A stretch of 13,351 nt of DNA from Desulfuromonadales bacterium C00003107 (GCA_001751225.1 MAXT01000195.1:1-13351), one strand, 5' to 3'; counted from the stretch's first letter, positions 6,418 through 13,351 are shown. Notes: generated from the sequence alone by a model not told the origin. Numbers and translations are program-made.

Positions 6418-7884
6418 TCAGTCCCCTTCTAGTTCTTCCACCATGACCACTCGGCAGCCTGCCAGGCGGTCATTCCAGCCCCGCTGTTCCTCATCTAGCA
6501 CGATCGATAAAAAACCGAGCCCAGCCGGCAAAAGGGCGATCAGCCCACCAACGCAACGCAAAAACGCCTGGGCCAAAGTGATGCCGGCATGCTCGACACC
6601 CTCTACCCTGACGTCGAAGAGCATTTTCCCCGGTGTCTGGCCGCTCAGGTAGTGAAAGAGGGTGAAGTAGCCGAAGCAGAGGGCGAAAAAGACCAAGAAA
6701 TAGGGGGTGGCCAGATCCAGCAGCACATCGCCGCTGAAGCGAAACCGTTCCCCCGCTGCAGGGGAGCGGGCGACCTCGCCGGCACAGACGAACAGGGCGA
6801 AAATTGCCGTTAGCAGGCCTAAGTCCGTCAGATAGGCTTGGGCGCGCCGGGTCAGCAGACGAGCCCCGCTGACGATGGGATCATGTTCGGTGTCAGGTTG
6901 AAAGATCGCGGCAATTTTGGCCTGCTCAGCAACGACCTCGACCTCCTTGACGGCCAGGGGTAGTTCCTCCTGTACTTCTAAGGGCTGCGTTGCAGTGACT
7001 TCAGTGCCAGGTGGTGCTGCGGCTGGTTGGTTTGCTTCGCAGGGCTGTTCCAGGGTAAAGGCTTTTTCGGCCTGATGCTCGACAGTTATTTCCGGTAGTG
7101 GCCATTCCTTATCGGAGGTCTGTTGTGCAATAGCCGGAGTGACAGGGGGGCTTGCAGCGGCAGCTTCTCTGGCTGCTTCTCTGGCTGGCGGTTCCGCCTC
7201 AGTAACCCTCTCGGCAGGAGTGGGCTGGGGCGGCGGCACTACCGCTTTCCTTGTCACCGGCAATTCTCTCTGAGGCTCTTCTTGCTCGGTCAATTGTTCT
7301 TGGTTAATTGCTCTGTCGGCGGCTGTCGGTTCCGTTTTAGTTGTTTCCACCTCATCTATGGGCGACTGCCAATTGATCTCAAAGGTATCGACATCATCAA
7401 AAGGCAATGCCCCCTCGTTCACCGGTTCCGTTGTTCGTGATAGCCGCAGGGCATCGAGGTCGGAATCGAGCTCATCAAAGGGAAAGTCACCCTGGGGCGA
7501 TTCCTGGCTCCATTGTGGAACTTCTGACGAGGTTTGTCGTTTAGCTGTTGAGCGCGCGTTAGTATCTGTGGGCGATTGTTTTGTCGGAGGGGTAGCTGAC
7601 GGTACCAGATCGTGGTCCAGGCTGTCGATGGACTGGAAAAAACCCTCCAGCATATTTTCATCTGACTGCGGATCTGGCTCCTGAACGACAGAGGACGTTG
7701 GAGCGGGGGCGATCGGCATTTCCGTAGCAGCAGGAATGGGTTCTGCTGGTGGATGGACCGCCGGGGGAATCACAACCGGACTTCCCAGGTTGAGCTTTTG
7801 CTGCTCCGGGCTCAGGTCGCGTCCACATTTCTTGCACGCTGTCATGTTGTTAAAGCTTTGGTAGTTACACTTGGGACACTTCAT
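6418..7884 (-). CDS. Zinc-ribbon protein with a long disordered middle and a C-terminal RDD membrane domain
   Basis: The 488-residue protein has three parts. A zinc ribbon opens it: C3-x2-C6 and C17-x2-C20 in MKCPKCNYQS...ACKKCG. Residues about 30-330 are low-complexity, rich in Pro, Glu, Ala, Thr and Gln, with several acidic FDxxD-like patches. Residues about 338-488 form an RDD domain, with R346-R347 and D354, membrane segments near 355-372, 394-414 and 440-463, the SGQTPGKMLFDVRV loop, and the closing WNDRLAGCRVV. RDD proteins are small membrane proteins of mostly unknown role. The ATG has GGGAGGT five bases before it. It is convergent with the MshEN gene (28 bases between stops) and lies 173 bases after rsmE. 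No clear promoter or terminator is seen in that gap. Confidence 0.85.
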   Translation of the reverse strand: MKCPKCNYQSFNNMTACKKCGRDLSPEQQKLNLGSPVVIPPAVHPPAEPIPAATEMPIAPAPTSSVVQEPDPQSDENMLEGFFQSIDSLDHDLVPSATPPTKQSPTDTNARSTAKRQTSSEVPQWSQESPQGDFPFDELDSDLDALRLSRTTEPVNEGALPFDDVDTFEINWQSPIDEVETTKTEPTAADRAINQEQLTEQEEPQRELPVTRKAVVPPPQPTPAERVTEAEPPAREAAREAAAASPPVTPAIAQQTSDKEWPLPEITVEHQAEKAFTLEQPCEANQPAAAPPGTEVTATQPLEVQEELPLAVKEVEVVAEQAKIAAIFQPDTEHDPIVSGARLLTRRAQAYLTDLGLLTAIFALFVCAGEVARSPAAGERFRFSGDVLLDLATPYFLVFFALCFGYFTLFHYLSGQTPGKMLFDVRVEGVEHAGITLAQAFLRCVGGLIALLPAGLGFLSIVLDEEQRGWNDRLAGCRVVMVEELEGD

Positions 7885-8057
7885 CGCTTACCTCCCGGCG
7901 CGATCGTTTCGGTCGATCATTGCCAAACAGCCTTGACGGGCAGTGGGCTGGTTTTCGAAAAGGGCCAGAAATTATTTCCGACCGACCAAGTTTGTAGAGT
8001 GAGCCGGTTCTTTCTTCGCTGCTGCATGGGTCCGGATTGGACCATGCCAGCCTTCTC

Positions 8058-8798
8058 TCAGCTTATACCTGGGCCCAGGTCGCCATAGCGGTATTGCAGG
8101 ATGGCAGTTACCGCAAAACCGGCCGTTTCGCTGCGCAAAATACGGGGGCCTAGGTGTACCGGTTGAAAACCGGCTTCTGTTGCGTCGTGGGCTTCTTCGG
8201 TAGAAAAGCCGCCTTCTGGCCCCACCAGCAGTGCCAGCGAGCCGGGAGCTTTGGCCGGTAGAGCTTCAGTCAGTGGTCGGCTGCCGTCTTCCCAGAGCAT
8301 CAGCCGCAATTCTTCGCGGCAATCGCTCAAGGCATCAGCCAGGGGCCGTGGTGCAGCAATTTGTGGAAGCAGCGGACGGCGACTCTGACGGGCGGCTTCG
8401 GAAACGATGCGCTGCCAGCGCTGGCAACGTTGTTCGACCCGCTTCGGCTCCAGCTTGGGAATGCTGCGCCGACTGAACAGGGGCGAGAATCGGCTGATGC
8501 CGAGTTCAGTGCCTTTTTGCAGAATCAGATCCATCTTATCGCCCTTCGGTAGCGCCTGCAGTAGATGGATCGGGAAGGCGGTGTCCGGTTCCTGCCAGCG
8601 TACTAATACCGTCGCCTGGCCAGCCTTTTTCTGTAGACCGGTAATGCGGCAGTGGCAGAGGGTTCCTAGTCCGTCCAGCAGAAGGATCTCGTCGCCAACG
8701 GACAGCCTTAGAACCACCGCTAGGTGGTGATGCACTTCTCCTGTGAGAGGAACCTCGTCTTCTTTCAGAACCGCCTCTGGCACGAAAAATCGGTACAT
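8058..8798 (-). CDS. rsmE: 16S rRNA (uracil-1498-N3)-methyltransferase
   Basis: The 246-residue protein is RsmE, a SPOUT-fold enzyme that uses S-adenosylmethionine to methylate U1498 of 16S rRNA in the assembled 30S subunit. An N-terminal PUA-like region (MYRFFVP...GEVHHHLAVVLRLSVGDEI) is followed by QALPKGDKMDLILQKGTELGI at about 81-101, EAARQSRR at 134-141, the cofactor-binding LLVGPEGGF at 190-198 and LGPRILRSETA at 216-226, which forms the knot. Length matches E. coli (243). The ATG follows the prmA stop with no base between them (TGAATG), so the two ribosome-modifying enzymes are probably coupled. Confidence 0.97.
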   Translation of the reverse strand: MYRFFVPEAVLKEDEVPLTGEVHHHLAVVLRLSVGDEILLLDGLGTLCHCRITGLQKKAGQATVLVRWQEPDTAFPIHLLQALPKGDKMDLILQKGTELGISRFSPLFSRRSIPKLEPKRVEQRCQRWQRIVSEAARQSRRPLLPQIAAPRPLADALSDCREELRLMLWEDGSRPLTEALPAKAPGSLALLVGPEGGFSTEEAHDATEAGFQPVHLGPRILRSETAGFAVTAILQYRYGDLGPGIS

Positions 8799-9719
8799 TC
8801 AGGTTTCTTTTCGATAGATCAGGCAGGACCATTCCGCCGTCCGGTCAATCTGCGGACCGCTCAGGGCAAAGGCCCGCAGGGCGTCGATCACCAGTTGCTC
8901 CTTTTCCACCAAGATGCCTGACAGAACCAGACTGCCGCCGGGGGCCAGTCGACTCACTAGTTGTGGAGCCAGGCGGATATTTTCCTCGGCGAGGATGTTG
9001 GCCAGAACCAGTTGAAAGTTGCCCTCCAGATCGTCCAGCGGTTGGCCGGTGATCTGCACCTTGCTATCGACCCCGTTCAGACGGGCATTTTCGGTGGCCA
9101 CCAGGCAGGACTGGGGTTCAATATCGCAGGCCACAACCTGCTGCGCCCCGAGGGCGGCGGCGGCGATGGCTAGAATTCCCGAGCCGGTGCCGACATCGAG
9201 TACCCGCTGCCGCGGCTCCTGGTCAAAAAGTTGGGCCAGGGCTTCGAGGCAAAGTCGGGTGGTGTCGTGGGTGCCGGTGCCGAAGGCCATGCCGGGGTCG
9301 AGGGTGACCACCGCGTCAGCGGCTTCGGCGGTAAAGTCCTCCCAGGTCGGTTTGATCACCAGCCGGCGTCCAATACGGGTCACGCCAAAGTGCTGTTTCC
9401 AGTCTTCGGCCCAGTCCTGCTGTCGGACGGGGTGCAGTTCGACCTCGATCGAAGGCAGGTTTGGTAGCAGCGCTCTTAAGGCCTGCAGCCGTTCCGCCAC
9501 TTGTTGCAGAAGCTGTTCGGCAGCGTCGGCATTGGGGAAGTAGGCTTTAAGGCGAAAGTGGTCCGGAGAGTTCTCGTCGGGGTCCGGCATGATAAAGGTG
9601 TCGAGCTGCCGCTCCTCTATGGTGACCCCTTGCGAGCCAAGTTCGACCATGGCATGACAGATGAGGTCCACCGCAAAGGCAGGAGCCGGGATAATAATTT
9701 CAAGCCAAGTAGTATTCAT
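8799..9719 (-). CDS. prmA: Ribosomal protein L11 methyltransferase
   Basis: PrmA trimethylates lysines and the N-terminus of ribosomal protein L11. The 306-residue protein has the N-terminal substrate-recognition domain with QDWAEDWKQHF (101-111), the DPGMAFGTGTHDTT segment (141-154), the Rossmann-fold LDVGTGSGILAIAAAALGA (174-192) that binds S-adenosylmethionine, and the catalytic-loop LANIL (239-243). I chose the ATG at 9719-9717. A GTG two codons earlier has no ribosome site, but the GGAG next to the ATG is unusually close, so the true start is not certain. The gene is the first of the prmA-rsmE pair and diverges from the kinase/pyrophosphorylase gene. E. coli PrmA has 293 residues. Confidence 0.96.
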   Translation of the reverse strand: MNTTWLEIIIPAPAFAVDLICHAMVELGSQGVTIEERQLDTFIMPDPDENSPDHFRLKAYFPNADAAEQLLQQVAERLQALRALLPNLPSIEVELHPVRQQDWAEDWKQHFGVTRIGRRLVIKPTWEDFTAEAADAVVTLDPGMAFGTGTHDTTRLCLEALAQLFDQEPRQRVLDVGTGSGILAIAAAALGAQQVVACDIEPQSCLVATENARLNGVDSKVQITGQPLDDLEGNFQLVLANILAEENIRLAPQLVSRLAPGGSLVLSGILVEKEQLVIDALRAFALSGPQIDRTAEWSCLIYRKET

Positions 9720-9742
9720 CTCCACTGTTTAGCAGAGGTCGG

Positions 9743-9768
9743 CCGCCAAAAGCAATAATAAATGGCGG
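9743..9768. repeat. Inverted repeat spanning the prmA promoter -10
   Basis: CCGCCA (9743-9748) and TGGCGG (9763-9768) are perfect complements around a 14-base AT-rich centre that contains the proposed leftward -10. The geometry fits an operator half-site pair, or a weak hairpin in the short prmA leader. No repressor is known for it. Confidence 0.4.
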
Positions 9769-9784
9769 AGAAAGTACTTGACAG
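9755..9784 (-). promoter_or_regulatory. Probable sigma70 promoter for prmA-rsmE
   Basis: On the minus strand TATTAT (9760-9755, five of six) lies 18 bases downstream of CTGTCA (9784-9779, four of six). Transcription would start near 9748, about 30 bases before the prmA ATG. The -35 overlaps the -35 of the rightward promoter almost base for base. Confidence 0.5.
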
Positions 9785-9807
9785 GAAAGGTCGGAATCGA
9801 GTGTAAT
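9778..9807 (+). promoter_or_regulatory. Sigma70-type promoter for the kinase/pyrophosphorylase gene
   Basis: A perfect TTGACA (9778-9783) is followed after 18 bases by TGTAAT (9802-9807, five of six). Transcription would start near 9814, leaving a leader of about 150 bases before the ATG at 9964. A second, weaker candidate (TTAACC 9915-9920, 17 bases, TATCAT 9938-9943) lies much closer to the gene. A second TTGACA at 9845-9850 has no usable -10. Confidence 0.65.
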
Positions 9808-9963
9808 CCCTGCGCAAGTTTTAATGAGAAGCATTGTTCCGTTTTTGACATAACGCTTCACTGCGAAGGCAGGCTGGAATGGGGCGGCAAAAGTTAACAC
9901 GGGCTGCTTGCTTCTTAACCGAGGCCTGTTAATATTTTATCATCGTTTTCATGAGGAGAAGGG

Positions 9964-10770
9964 ATGGAGGATCCGCAGCTGATTTACCTTCTATCCGACG
10001 CCACTGGCGAGACGGCGGAAAAGATTCTTAATGCCGCCCTGATTCAGTTCCGGGATAAGGCGGTTAAGGTCAATCGGCTTAGCCATGTGCTGGATAAAAA
10101 CAGTATTTTCAAGCACTTGGATGGAGCCCTCAAGAGCCGTGCTCTGGTGGTCTACACCATGGTTAATCGGGAATTGGCGCAACTGGTGCACGATGAGTGC
10201 GAAGCGCTCGGGGTGCCACACCTGGACCTGATTACGCCGCTGTTGATGAAGGTTTCAGAGTTTTTTGGTCGCTCCCCTAAGCAGACTCCTGGTCTGTTGC
10301 ACGACATGGATGAGGATTATTTTCGCCGTATCGAGGCGGTTGAATTCACTGTCAAGCACGACGACGGCCAGGAATTACGGCATCTGCCATACGCCGATAT
10401 CGTGCTGGCGGGGGTCTCGCGAACCAGCAAAACCCCACTCTCCACCTATCTGGCCCATCGCGGCTGGAAGGTGGCCAACGTGCCGTTGGTTAAAGGCATC
10501 GAACCGCCTGCGGAATTGATGCAGGTTGATCCTAAACGGGTGGCCGGGCTGTATATTGATCCGCAAAGGCTTGCTGAATTACGGGCTGCAAGGCTGCGGC
10601 ATCTCGGTCAGGATGCGCGGGCCGCTTATGCCGACCTTGAAGAAATTGAAGAAGAATTGCGGTTTGCCAGGGCCTTTTTTCGCCGCAATGGCTGGATTAT
10701 GGTCGATGTTTCGGGAAAGGCCCTCGAGGAAACTGCCAATGAAGTATTGGTCAAGCTTAAACTAAAATAG
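9964..10770 (+). CDS. Kinase/pyrophosphorylase, pyruvate phosphate dikinase (or PEP synthase) regulatory protein
   Basis: The 268-residue protein belongs to the DUF299 family. These bifunctional enzymes inactivate pyruvate phosphate dikinase or PEP synthase by ADP-dependent phosphorylation of an active-site threonine and reactivate it by phosphate-dependent pyrophosphorolysis. Family marks are the opening [15 protein letters not shown] (6-20), the HLDLITPLL segment (86-94) and the nucleotide P-loop [11 protein letters not shown] (150-160), followed by [15 protein letters not shown]. The closing [19 protein letters not shown] is also typical. The ATG has GAGGAGAAGGG directly ahead. Whether the target is dikinase or PEP synthase cannot be told, as neither is in the window. 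The two-component pair follows after 66 bases and may be co-transcribed. Confidence 0.93.
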   Translation: MEDPQLIYLLSDATGETAEKILNAALIQFRDKAVKVNRLSHVLDKNSIFKHLDGALKSRALVVYTMVNRELAQLVHDECEALGVPHLDLITPLLMKVSEFFGRSPKQTPGLLHDMDEDYFRRIEAVEFTVKHDDGQELRHLPYADIVLAGVSRTSKTPLSTYLAHRGWKVANVPLVKGIEPPAELMQVDPKRVAGLYIDPQRLAELRAARLRHLGQDARAAYADLEEIEEELRFARAFFRRNGWIMVDVSGKALEETANEVLVKLKLK

Positions 10771-10783
10771 CTATTGCGTGGGC

Positions 10784-10795
10784 TGCAGTTCTGCA
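10784..10795. repeat. Short inverted repeat between the kinase/pyrophosphorylase and response regulator genes
   Basis: TGCAG-TT-CTGCA is a perfect five-base inverted repeat in the 66-base gap. There is no T run, so it is not a terminator, and no clear promoter lies beside it. It could be a regulator site or chance. Confidence 0.25.
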
Positions 10796-10836
10796 CGGCA
10801 GGGCGGGCGTGTCGCGAAACAAAAGGAGAATACATT

Positions 10837-11508
10837 ATGCGTGTACTAGTGGTCGAAGACGAAAAAAAGGTTGCCAGCTTCATCAAACGTGGTCTGGAAG
10901 AGGAAAGCTTCACCGTCGATGTTGCCTACGATGGTGAAGAGGGTTTCGATATGGCCGCCAACAATCCCTACGATGTGATCCTCATGGATCTCATGTTGCC
11001 GAAAAAAGATGGTCTGTCGGTGATTCGGGAACTGCGCGAGCGGGATATCGTCACCCCGGTCCTTTGTCTGACCGCCAAGGATGCCGTGGAAGATATCGTT
11101 GAGGGCCTCGAAACAGGCAGCGACGACTACCTGACTAAGCCCTTTGCTTTTGGCGAATTGCTGGCCCGGGTCAAGGCGCTGCTGCGGCGTACCAGCAAGG
11201 ATCGCGGTGCTGAGATCTACTTTGCCGACCTACGTCTCGACCCGGTTTCCCACAAGGTTTGGCGTTCTGATCAGGAGATCGACTTGACCGCCAAGGAATA
11301 CGGTCTTCTCGAATATTTTATGCGCAATCCCAACGAGGTTTTAACCCGGGCCATGATCGCTGAGCACGTCTGGGACTACACCTTCGACTCCTTCACCAAT
11401 ATCATCGATGTGTATGTTAACTATTTGCGCAAGAAAGTCGATCGTGATTACGATACCAAATTGATTCACACCGTGCGCGGAGTCGGCTACGTGCTTAAGG
11501 AGGGCTGA
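10837..11508 (+). CDS. OmpR/PhoB-family response regulator
   Basis: The 223-residue regulator has a receiver domain (1 to about 118) with the acidic pair E7-D8, phospho-acceptor D51 in VILMDLMLP, T79 in CLTAKD and K101 in YLTKPFAF. A winged-helix DNA-binding domain (about 125-221) follows, with LTAKEYGLLEYFMRNPNEVLTR, the recognition region FTNIIDVYVNYLRKKVD and the closing IHTVRGVGYVL. I chose the ATG at 10837, which has AAAAGGAG about eight bases upstream and gives the normal MRVLVVEDE opening. The frame stays open to a TTG at 10774, but that extension is unlike any receiver. The gene abuts the histidine kinase and forms a cognate pair with it. The closest style is the CusR/QseB-like subgroup; the signal is unknown. 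Confidence 0.95.
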   Translation: MRVLVVEDEKKVASFIKRGLEEESFTVDVAYDGEEGFDMAANNPYDVILMDLMLPKKDGLSVIRELRERDIVTPVLCLTAKDAVEDIVEGLETGSDDYLTKPFAFGELLARVKALLRRTSKDRGAEIYFADLRLDPVSHKVWRSDQEIDLTAKEYGLLEYFMRNPNEVLTRAMIAEHVWDYTFDSFTNIIDVYVNYLRKKVDRDYDTKLIHTVRGVGYVLKEG

Positions 11509-12951
11509 TTGTTCTCAGCCTCCATTCGACTTAAACTGAGCCTCTGGAATGCCCTGATTCTGCTGCTGGTCCTCGGGGCCAGCAGCGGTCTCTTGTATGT
11601 CTACCTGTCTCACAGTTTATTTAAGCAGCTTGATCAGCGCTTATTGAGCATGGTTGAGGAGCAGGACTCTTTGCGCGCACGGTTGCAGGTTGACGAATCG
11701 GTCGATTGTGCGACTGTTGCTGAGTTTGCCCGCCGGTTTCGGCTGGGTGAGTTTTATCGGGTGGTGGATGAAAAAGGCACCCAGCTTTGCGAGGCCAATG
11801 GGGCAAGAAAACAGATTCCGCCCCTTCAGGATTGGATGTTGGAGGCGGTGCGCAGCGAAGGGTCGTTGCTGACCACGGTGCCCTTTTTGGGCCATCACTC
11901 CTTACGCCAGTTGGTTGTTCCGTTGGGGCATCAAAATGGTCGGCGGCTCTTCTTCCAGGCTGCCGTCGGTCTGGGCCGGGTCGAGCAGCCGCTGCAGGAA
12001 CTACGTTCGCTGCTGCTTCTGTATAGCCCTGTAGCCTTGATTGTAGTGGCAGTCTGTGGTTGGTTTCTGGCCGGTCGGGCCTTGGCGCCCGTGATCAACA
12101 TTACCCGTGCTATGCGCAAGGTTAATGCTGAAAATCTTAACCGACGACTACCTATCGGCAAGTCGCGGGATGAAATATCGCGCCTTGCCGAGACCTTTAA
12201 TGCCATGCTGGCCAATTTGGAAGAATCTTTCCGTAAGATTCGCCAGTTCTCTGGCGATGCCTCCCATGAGTTACGCACCCCCTTAACCATCCTCAAGGGC
12301 GAGACGGAGGTAGCGTTACGCTGGGCCAAGGACCCCGACGAATTCCGTAAAATGCTTGAATCGAGCATGGAGGAAATTGATCGCATGGGGCGTATTATCG
12401 AGGATCTACTGACCCTCGCCAAGAGTGAAGCAGGAACCAGGTCCCTGGTGATTAAACCCTTCAGCCTCAGCGACCTGTTACAAGCGCTCTATCTGCAGGC
12501 CAACACACTGGGTGAAACAAAAAAGATCAAAACCCACCTCAAGCTCGATGTCAGTGAAGAGATTCGCCTGATGGGCGATGAACTGCGCCTGCGCCAACTA
12601 TTTCTCAATCTTGTCGCCAATGCTGTCAACTATACTCCCGATGGAGGACAGGTCGAGATAACTCTGGCTGTGGCTGATGGCGAGGCAAAGGTGACGGTCA
12701 GCGATACGGGCATCGGTATTCCTGTGGAACATCTGACACATATCTTTGACCGTTTCTATCGGGTCGATAAGGCTCGCAATCGTGAAGATGGCGGCACCGG
12801 CCTTGGTTTGGCCATCGTCAAGTCTTTGGCCGAAGCCCATGGTGGACGGGTCGAGGTCGCTTCGACCCCCGGTGAAGGGACCTCCTTTATGGTTTTCCTG
12901 CCGGCTCAGGGGCCCAAGGAATGGCTCGCCAATAACGATTCTTTTGTTTGA
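11509..12951 (+). CDS. Membrane-bound sensor histidine kinase
   Basis: The 480-residue kinase has membrane segments at about 12-33 and 168-189 flanking a periplasmic sensor of about 130 residues. It then has a HAMP domain (about 190-242), a dimerisation domain with phospho-acceptor H253 in DASHELRTP, and an ATPase domain with N box around N371 (LVANAVNY), G1 SDTGIGI (398-404), F box IFDRFYRVD (412-420) and G2 GGTGLGL (428-434). The ALAPV..ITRAMRKVNAENLNRRL linker resembles heavy-metal-sensor kinases (CusS-like), but no metal-binding cluster is seen in the sensor. The start is TTG at 11509, directly after the regulator stop, with AAGGAGG six bases ahead. No ATG gives the first membrane segment, so TTG is the likely start. 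The periplasmic ligand is unknown. Confidence 0.94.
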   Translation: MFSASIRLKLSLWNALILLLVLGASSGLLYVYLSHSLFKQLDQRLLSMVEEQDSLRARLQVDESVDCATVAEFARRFRLGEFYRVVDEKGTQLCEANGARKQIPPLQDWMLEAVRSEGSLLTTVPFLGHHSLRQLVVPLGHQNGRRLFFQAAVGLGRVEQPLQELRSLLLLYSPVALIVVAVCGWFLAGRALAPVINITRAMRKVNAENLNRRLPIGKSRDEISRLAETFNAMLANLEESFRKIRQFSGDASHELRTPLTILKGETEVALRWAKDPDEFRKMLESSMEEIDRMGRIIEDLLTLAKSEAGTRSLVIKPFSLSDLLQALYLQANTLGETKKIKTHLKLDVSEEIRLMGDELRLRQLFLNLVANAVNYTPDGGQVEITLAVADGEAKVTVSDTGIGIPVEHLTHIFDRFYRVDKARNREDGGTGLGLAIVKSLAEAHGGRVEVASTPGEGTSFMVFLPAQGPKEWLANNDSFV

Positions 12952-13109
12952 ACCATTAGGAAGCGACCGAGTCTTTCAGCAGTTGCAACAAACCCTTCTG
13001 GCCAGCCCTTAAGCGCGATAGCTTTCACTCTCCCTGATTTCCGTTAATTCTCTACTCCCTTCCATCCCTTCTTGGTGGTCCATCGACGGCCTGGGCCGAG
13101 TTGGTTCTA

Positions 13110-13137
13110 TTGACATCCTGCCTACGAGTGATTAAAT
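13110..13137 (+). promoter_or_regulatory. Candidate promoter leading into the palindrome array
   Basis: A perfect TTGACA (13110-13115) is followed after 16 bases by TTAAAT (13132-13137, four of six). Transcription would start near 13144, so the RNA would consist of the palindromic stretch. The weak -10 and short spacer keep this tentative. Confidence 0.35.
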
Positions 13138-13138
13138 A

Positions 13139-13291
13139 GTTTCTGTCCGGAAACGGCTCTTTTTCGTAATCTCTACGTCAATCTTCGGCCTTACTTGTGA
13201 CTCGGGCCATCCCTGGCCCTCGCCCTTTGGGCAGCCAGAGGCTGTCCCATTCCGCTGTCCTGCGGAATGGTGCGGCGTAAACAGCTACGCC
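13139..13291. repeat. Array of short palindromes (structured intergenic element)
   Basis: Successive inverted repeats are: GTTTC/GAAAC (13139-13154, six-base loop); GGGCCA/TGGCCC (13204-13219, four-base loop); GCCC/GGGC (13222-13232, three-base loop); GGGCAGCC/GGCTGTCCC (13229-13248, eight pairs with one bulged T, three-base loop); CCATTCCGC/GCGGAATGG (13247-13270, nine perfect pairs, six-base loop); GGCGTA/TACGCC (13274-13291, six-base loop). The last five are back to back over 88 bases, some sharing bases. Such packing is typical of dispersed intergenic repeats or a folded RNA. It has no U-tailed terminator shape and no coding frame. Confidence 0.6.
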
Positions 13292-13351
13292 TCCTCGCAA
13301 GTGCTTGATTTCCTTGACCTTGGAAAAAATTGCTCGTTTCCCATATGAAAA

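Larger units (their letters stand above)
12952..13351. other. Gene-free region: plain left half, structured right half
   Basis: No convincing open frame is found on either strand over these 400 bases. The left half (12952 to about 13105) shows nothing clear: there is no U-tailed terminator after the histidine kinase, only a CGGCC-TG-GGCCG palindrome at 13087-13098. The right half holds a candidate promoter (13110-13137) and a dense run of palindromes (13139-13291), annotated separately. The last 60 bases are AT-rich, with TTCC/GGAA arms around 13310-13325. Confidence 0.6.

Noticed and set aside
7902..7961. GATCG/CGATC repeat and the TTTTCGAAAA palindrome between rsmE and the RDD gene
   Set aside because: Both are short, without a neighbouring promoter or T run, so no function can be supported.
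9824..9853. Nine-residue leader peptide (MRSIVPFLT) ahead of the kinase/pyrophosphorylase
   Set aside because: There is no ribosome site and no run of regulatory codons or attenuator hairpin.
9700..9900. 66-residue open frame on the minus strand ahead of prmA
   Set aside because: It overlaps the prmA start and the proposed promoters, has no ribosome site and resembles no protein.
10774..10836. Upstream extension of the response regulator from a TTG
   Set aside because: The extension has Cys/Arg-rich nonsense composition. The ATG at 10837 has a strong ribosome site and gives the canonical receiver opening.
12598..12840. 80-residue open frame antisense to the histidine kinase
   Set aside because: It lies across the conserved ATPase domain and is explained by codon shadowing.
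13292..13330. Short minus-strand frame starting near 13327 within the right-end element
   Set aside because: It is about 19 codons with no ribosome site and ends inside the palindrome array.

Overview
The window looks like a chromosomal stretch from a Gram-negative, moderately GC-rich anaerobic bacterium, most likely a deltaproteobacterium of the Desulfuromonadales (Desulfuromonas/Pelobacter/Geobacter relatives). The pointers are the gene mix (DarP, PrmA-RsmE, a kinase/pyrophosphorylase of the pyruvate phosphate dikinase regulator type, a free-standing MshEN protein) and Gram-negative sigma70-type promoters. The lineage is an inference. There are no mobile-element genes, tRNAs, rRNAs or CRISPR repeats, and most of the window is ordinary housekeeping sequence.

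Layout from left to right. (1) 1-339: the 3' end of an HMG-CoA-lyase-like aldolase, followed by what reads as a collapsed thioredoxin gene (about 355-437) and a strong bidirectional terminator (465-504). (2) 4259 down to 548, minus strand: six genes read as one operon, each start overlapping the previous stop: dapF, a HIT-family hydrolase, a HAD pyrimidine-5'-nucleotidase-like phosphatase, nfo, dtd and darP. Diaminopimelate synthesis is thus packed with nucleotide clean-up, abasic-site repair, removal of D-amino acids from tRNA and ribosome maturation. (3) 4281-4455: a divergent promoter region with a good sigma70 promoter for each side. (4) 4456-6389, plus strand: an unrecognised 72-residue protein overlapping a glyoxalase-II-type metallo-hydrolase, then a 352-residue MshEN + GAF-like protein without the secretion ATPase. 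(5) 9719 down to 6418, minus strand: prmA and rsmE (abutting; methylation of ribosomal protein L11 and of 16S rRNA), then a zinc-ribbon/disordered/RDD membrane protein. (6) 9720-9963: a second divergent control region, where two predicted promoters share one -35 block. (7) 9964-12951, plus strand: a kinase/pyrophosphorylase, then an OmpR-type response regulator and a membrane histidine kinase whose TTG start abuts the regulator's stop. (8) 12952-13351: 400 bases without a gene, whose right half is a run of short perfect or near-perfect palindromes behind a candidate promoter. It resembles a dispersed structured repeat or a small RNA.

The items most worth a second look are the palindrome array at the right end, the thioredoxin relic at the left end, the MshEN-GAF protein, and the promoter pair with a shared -35. 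I do not see a clear new multi-gene system.
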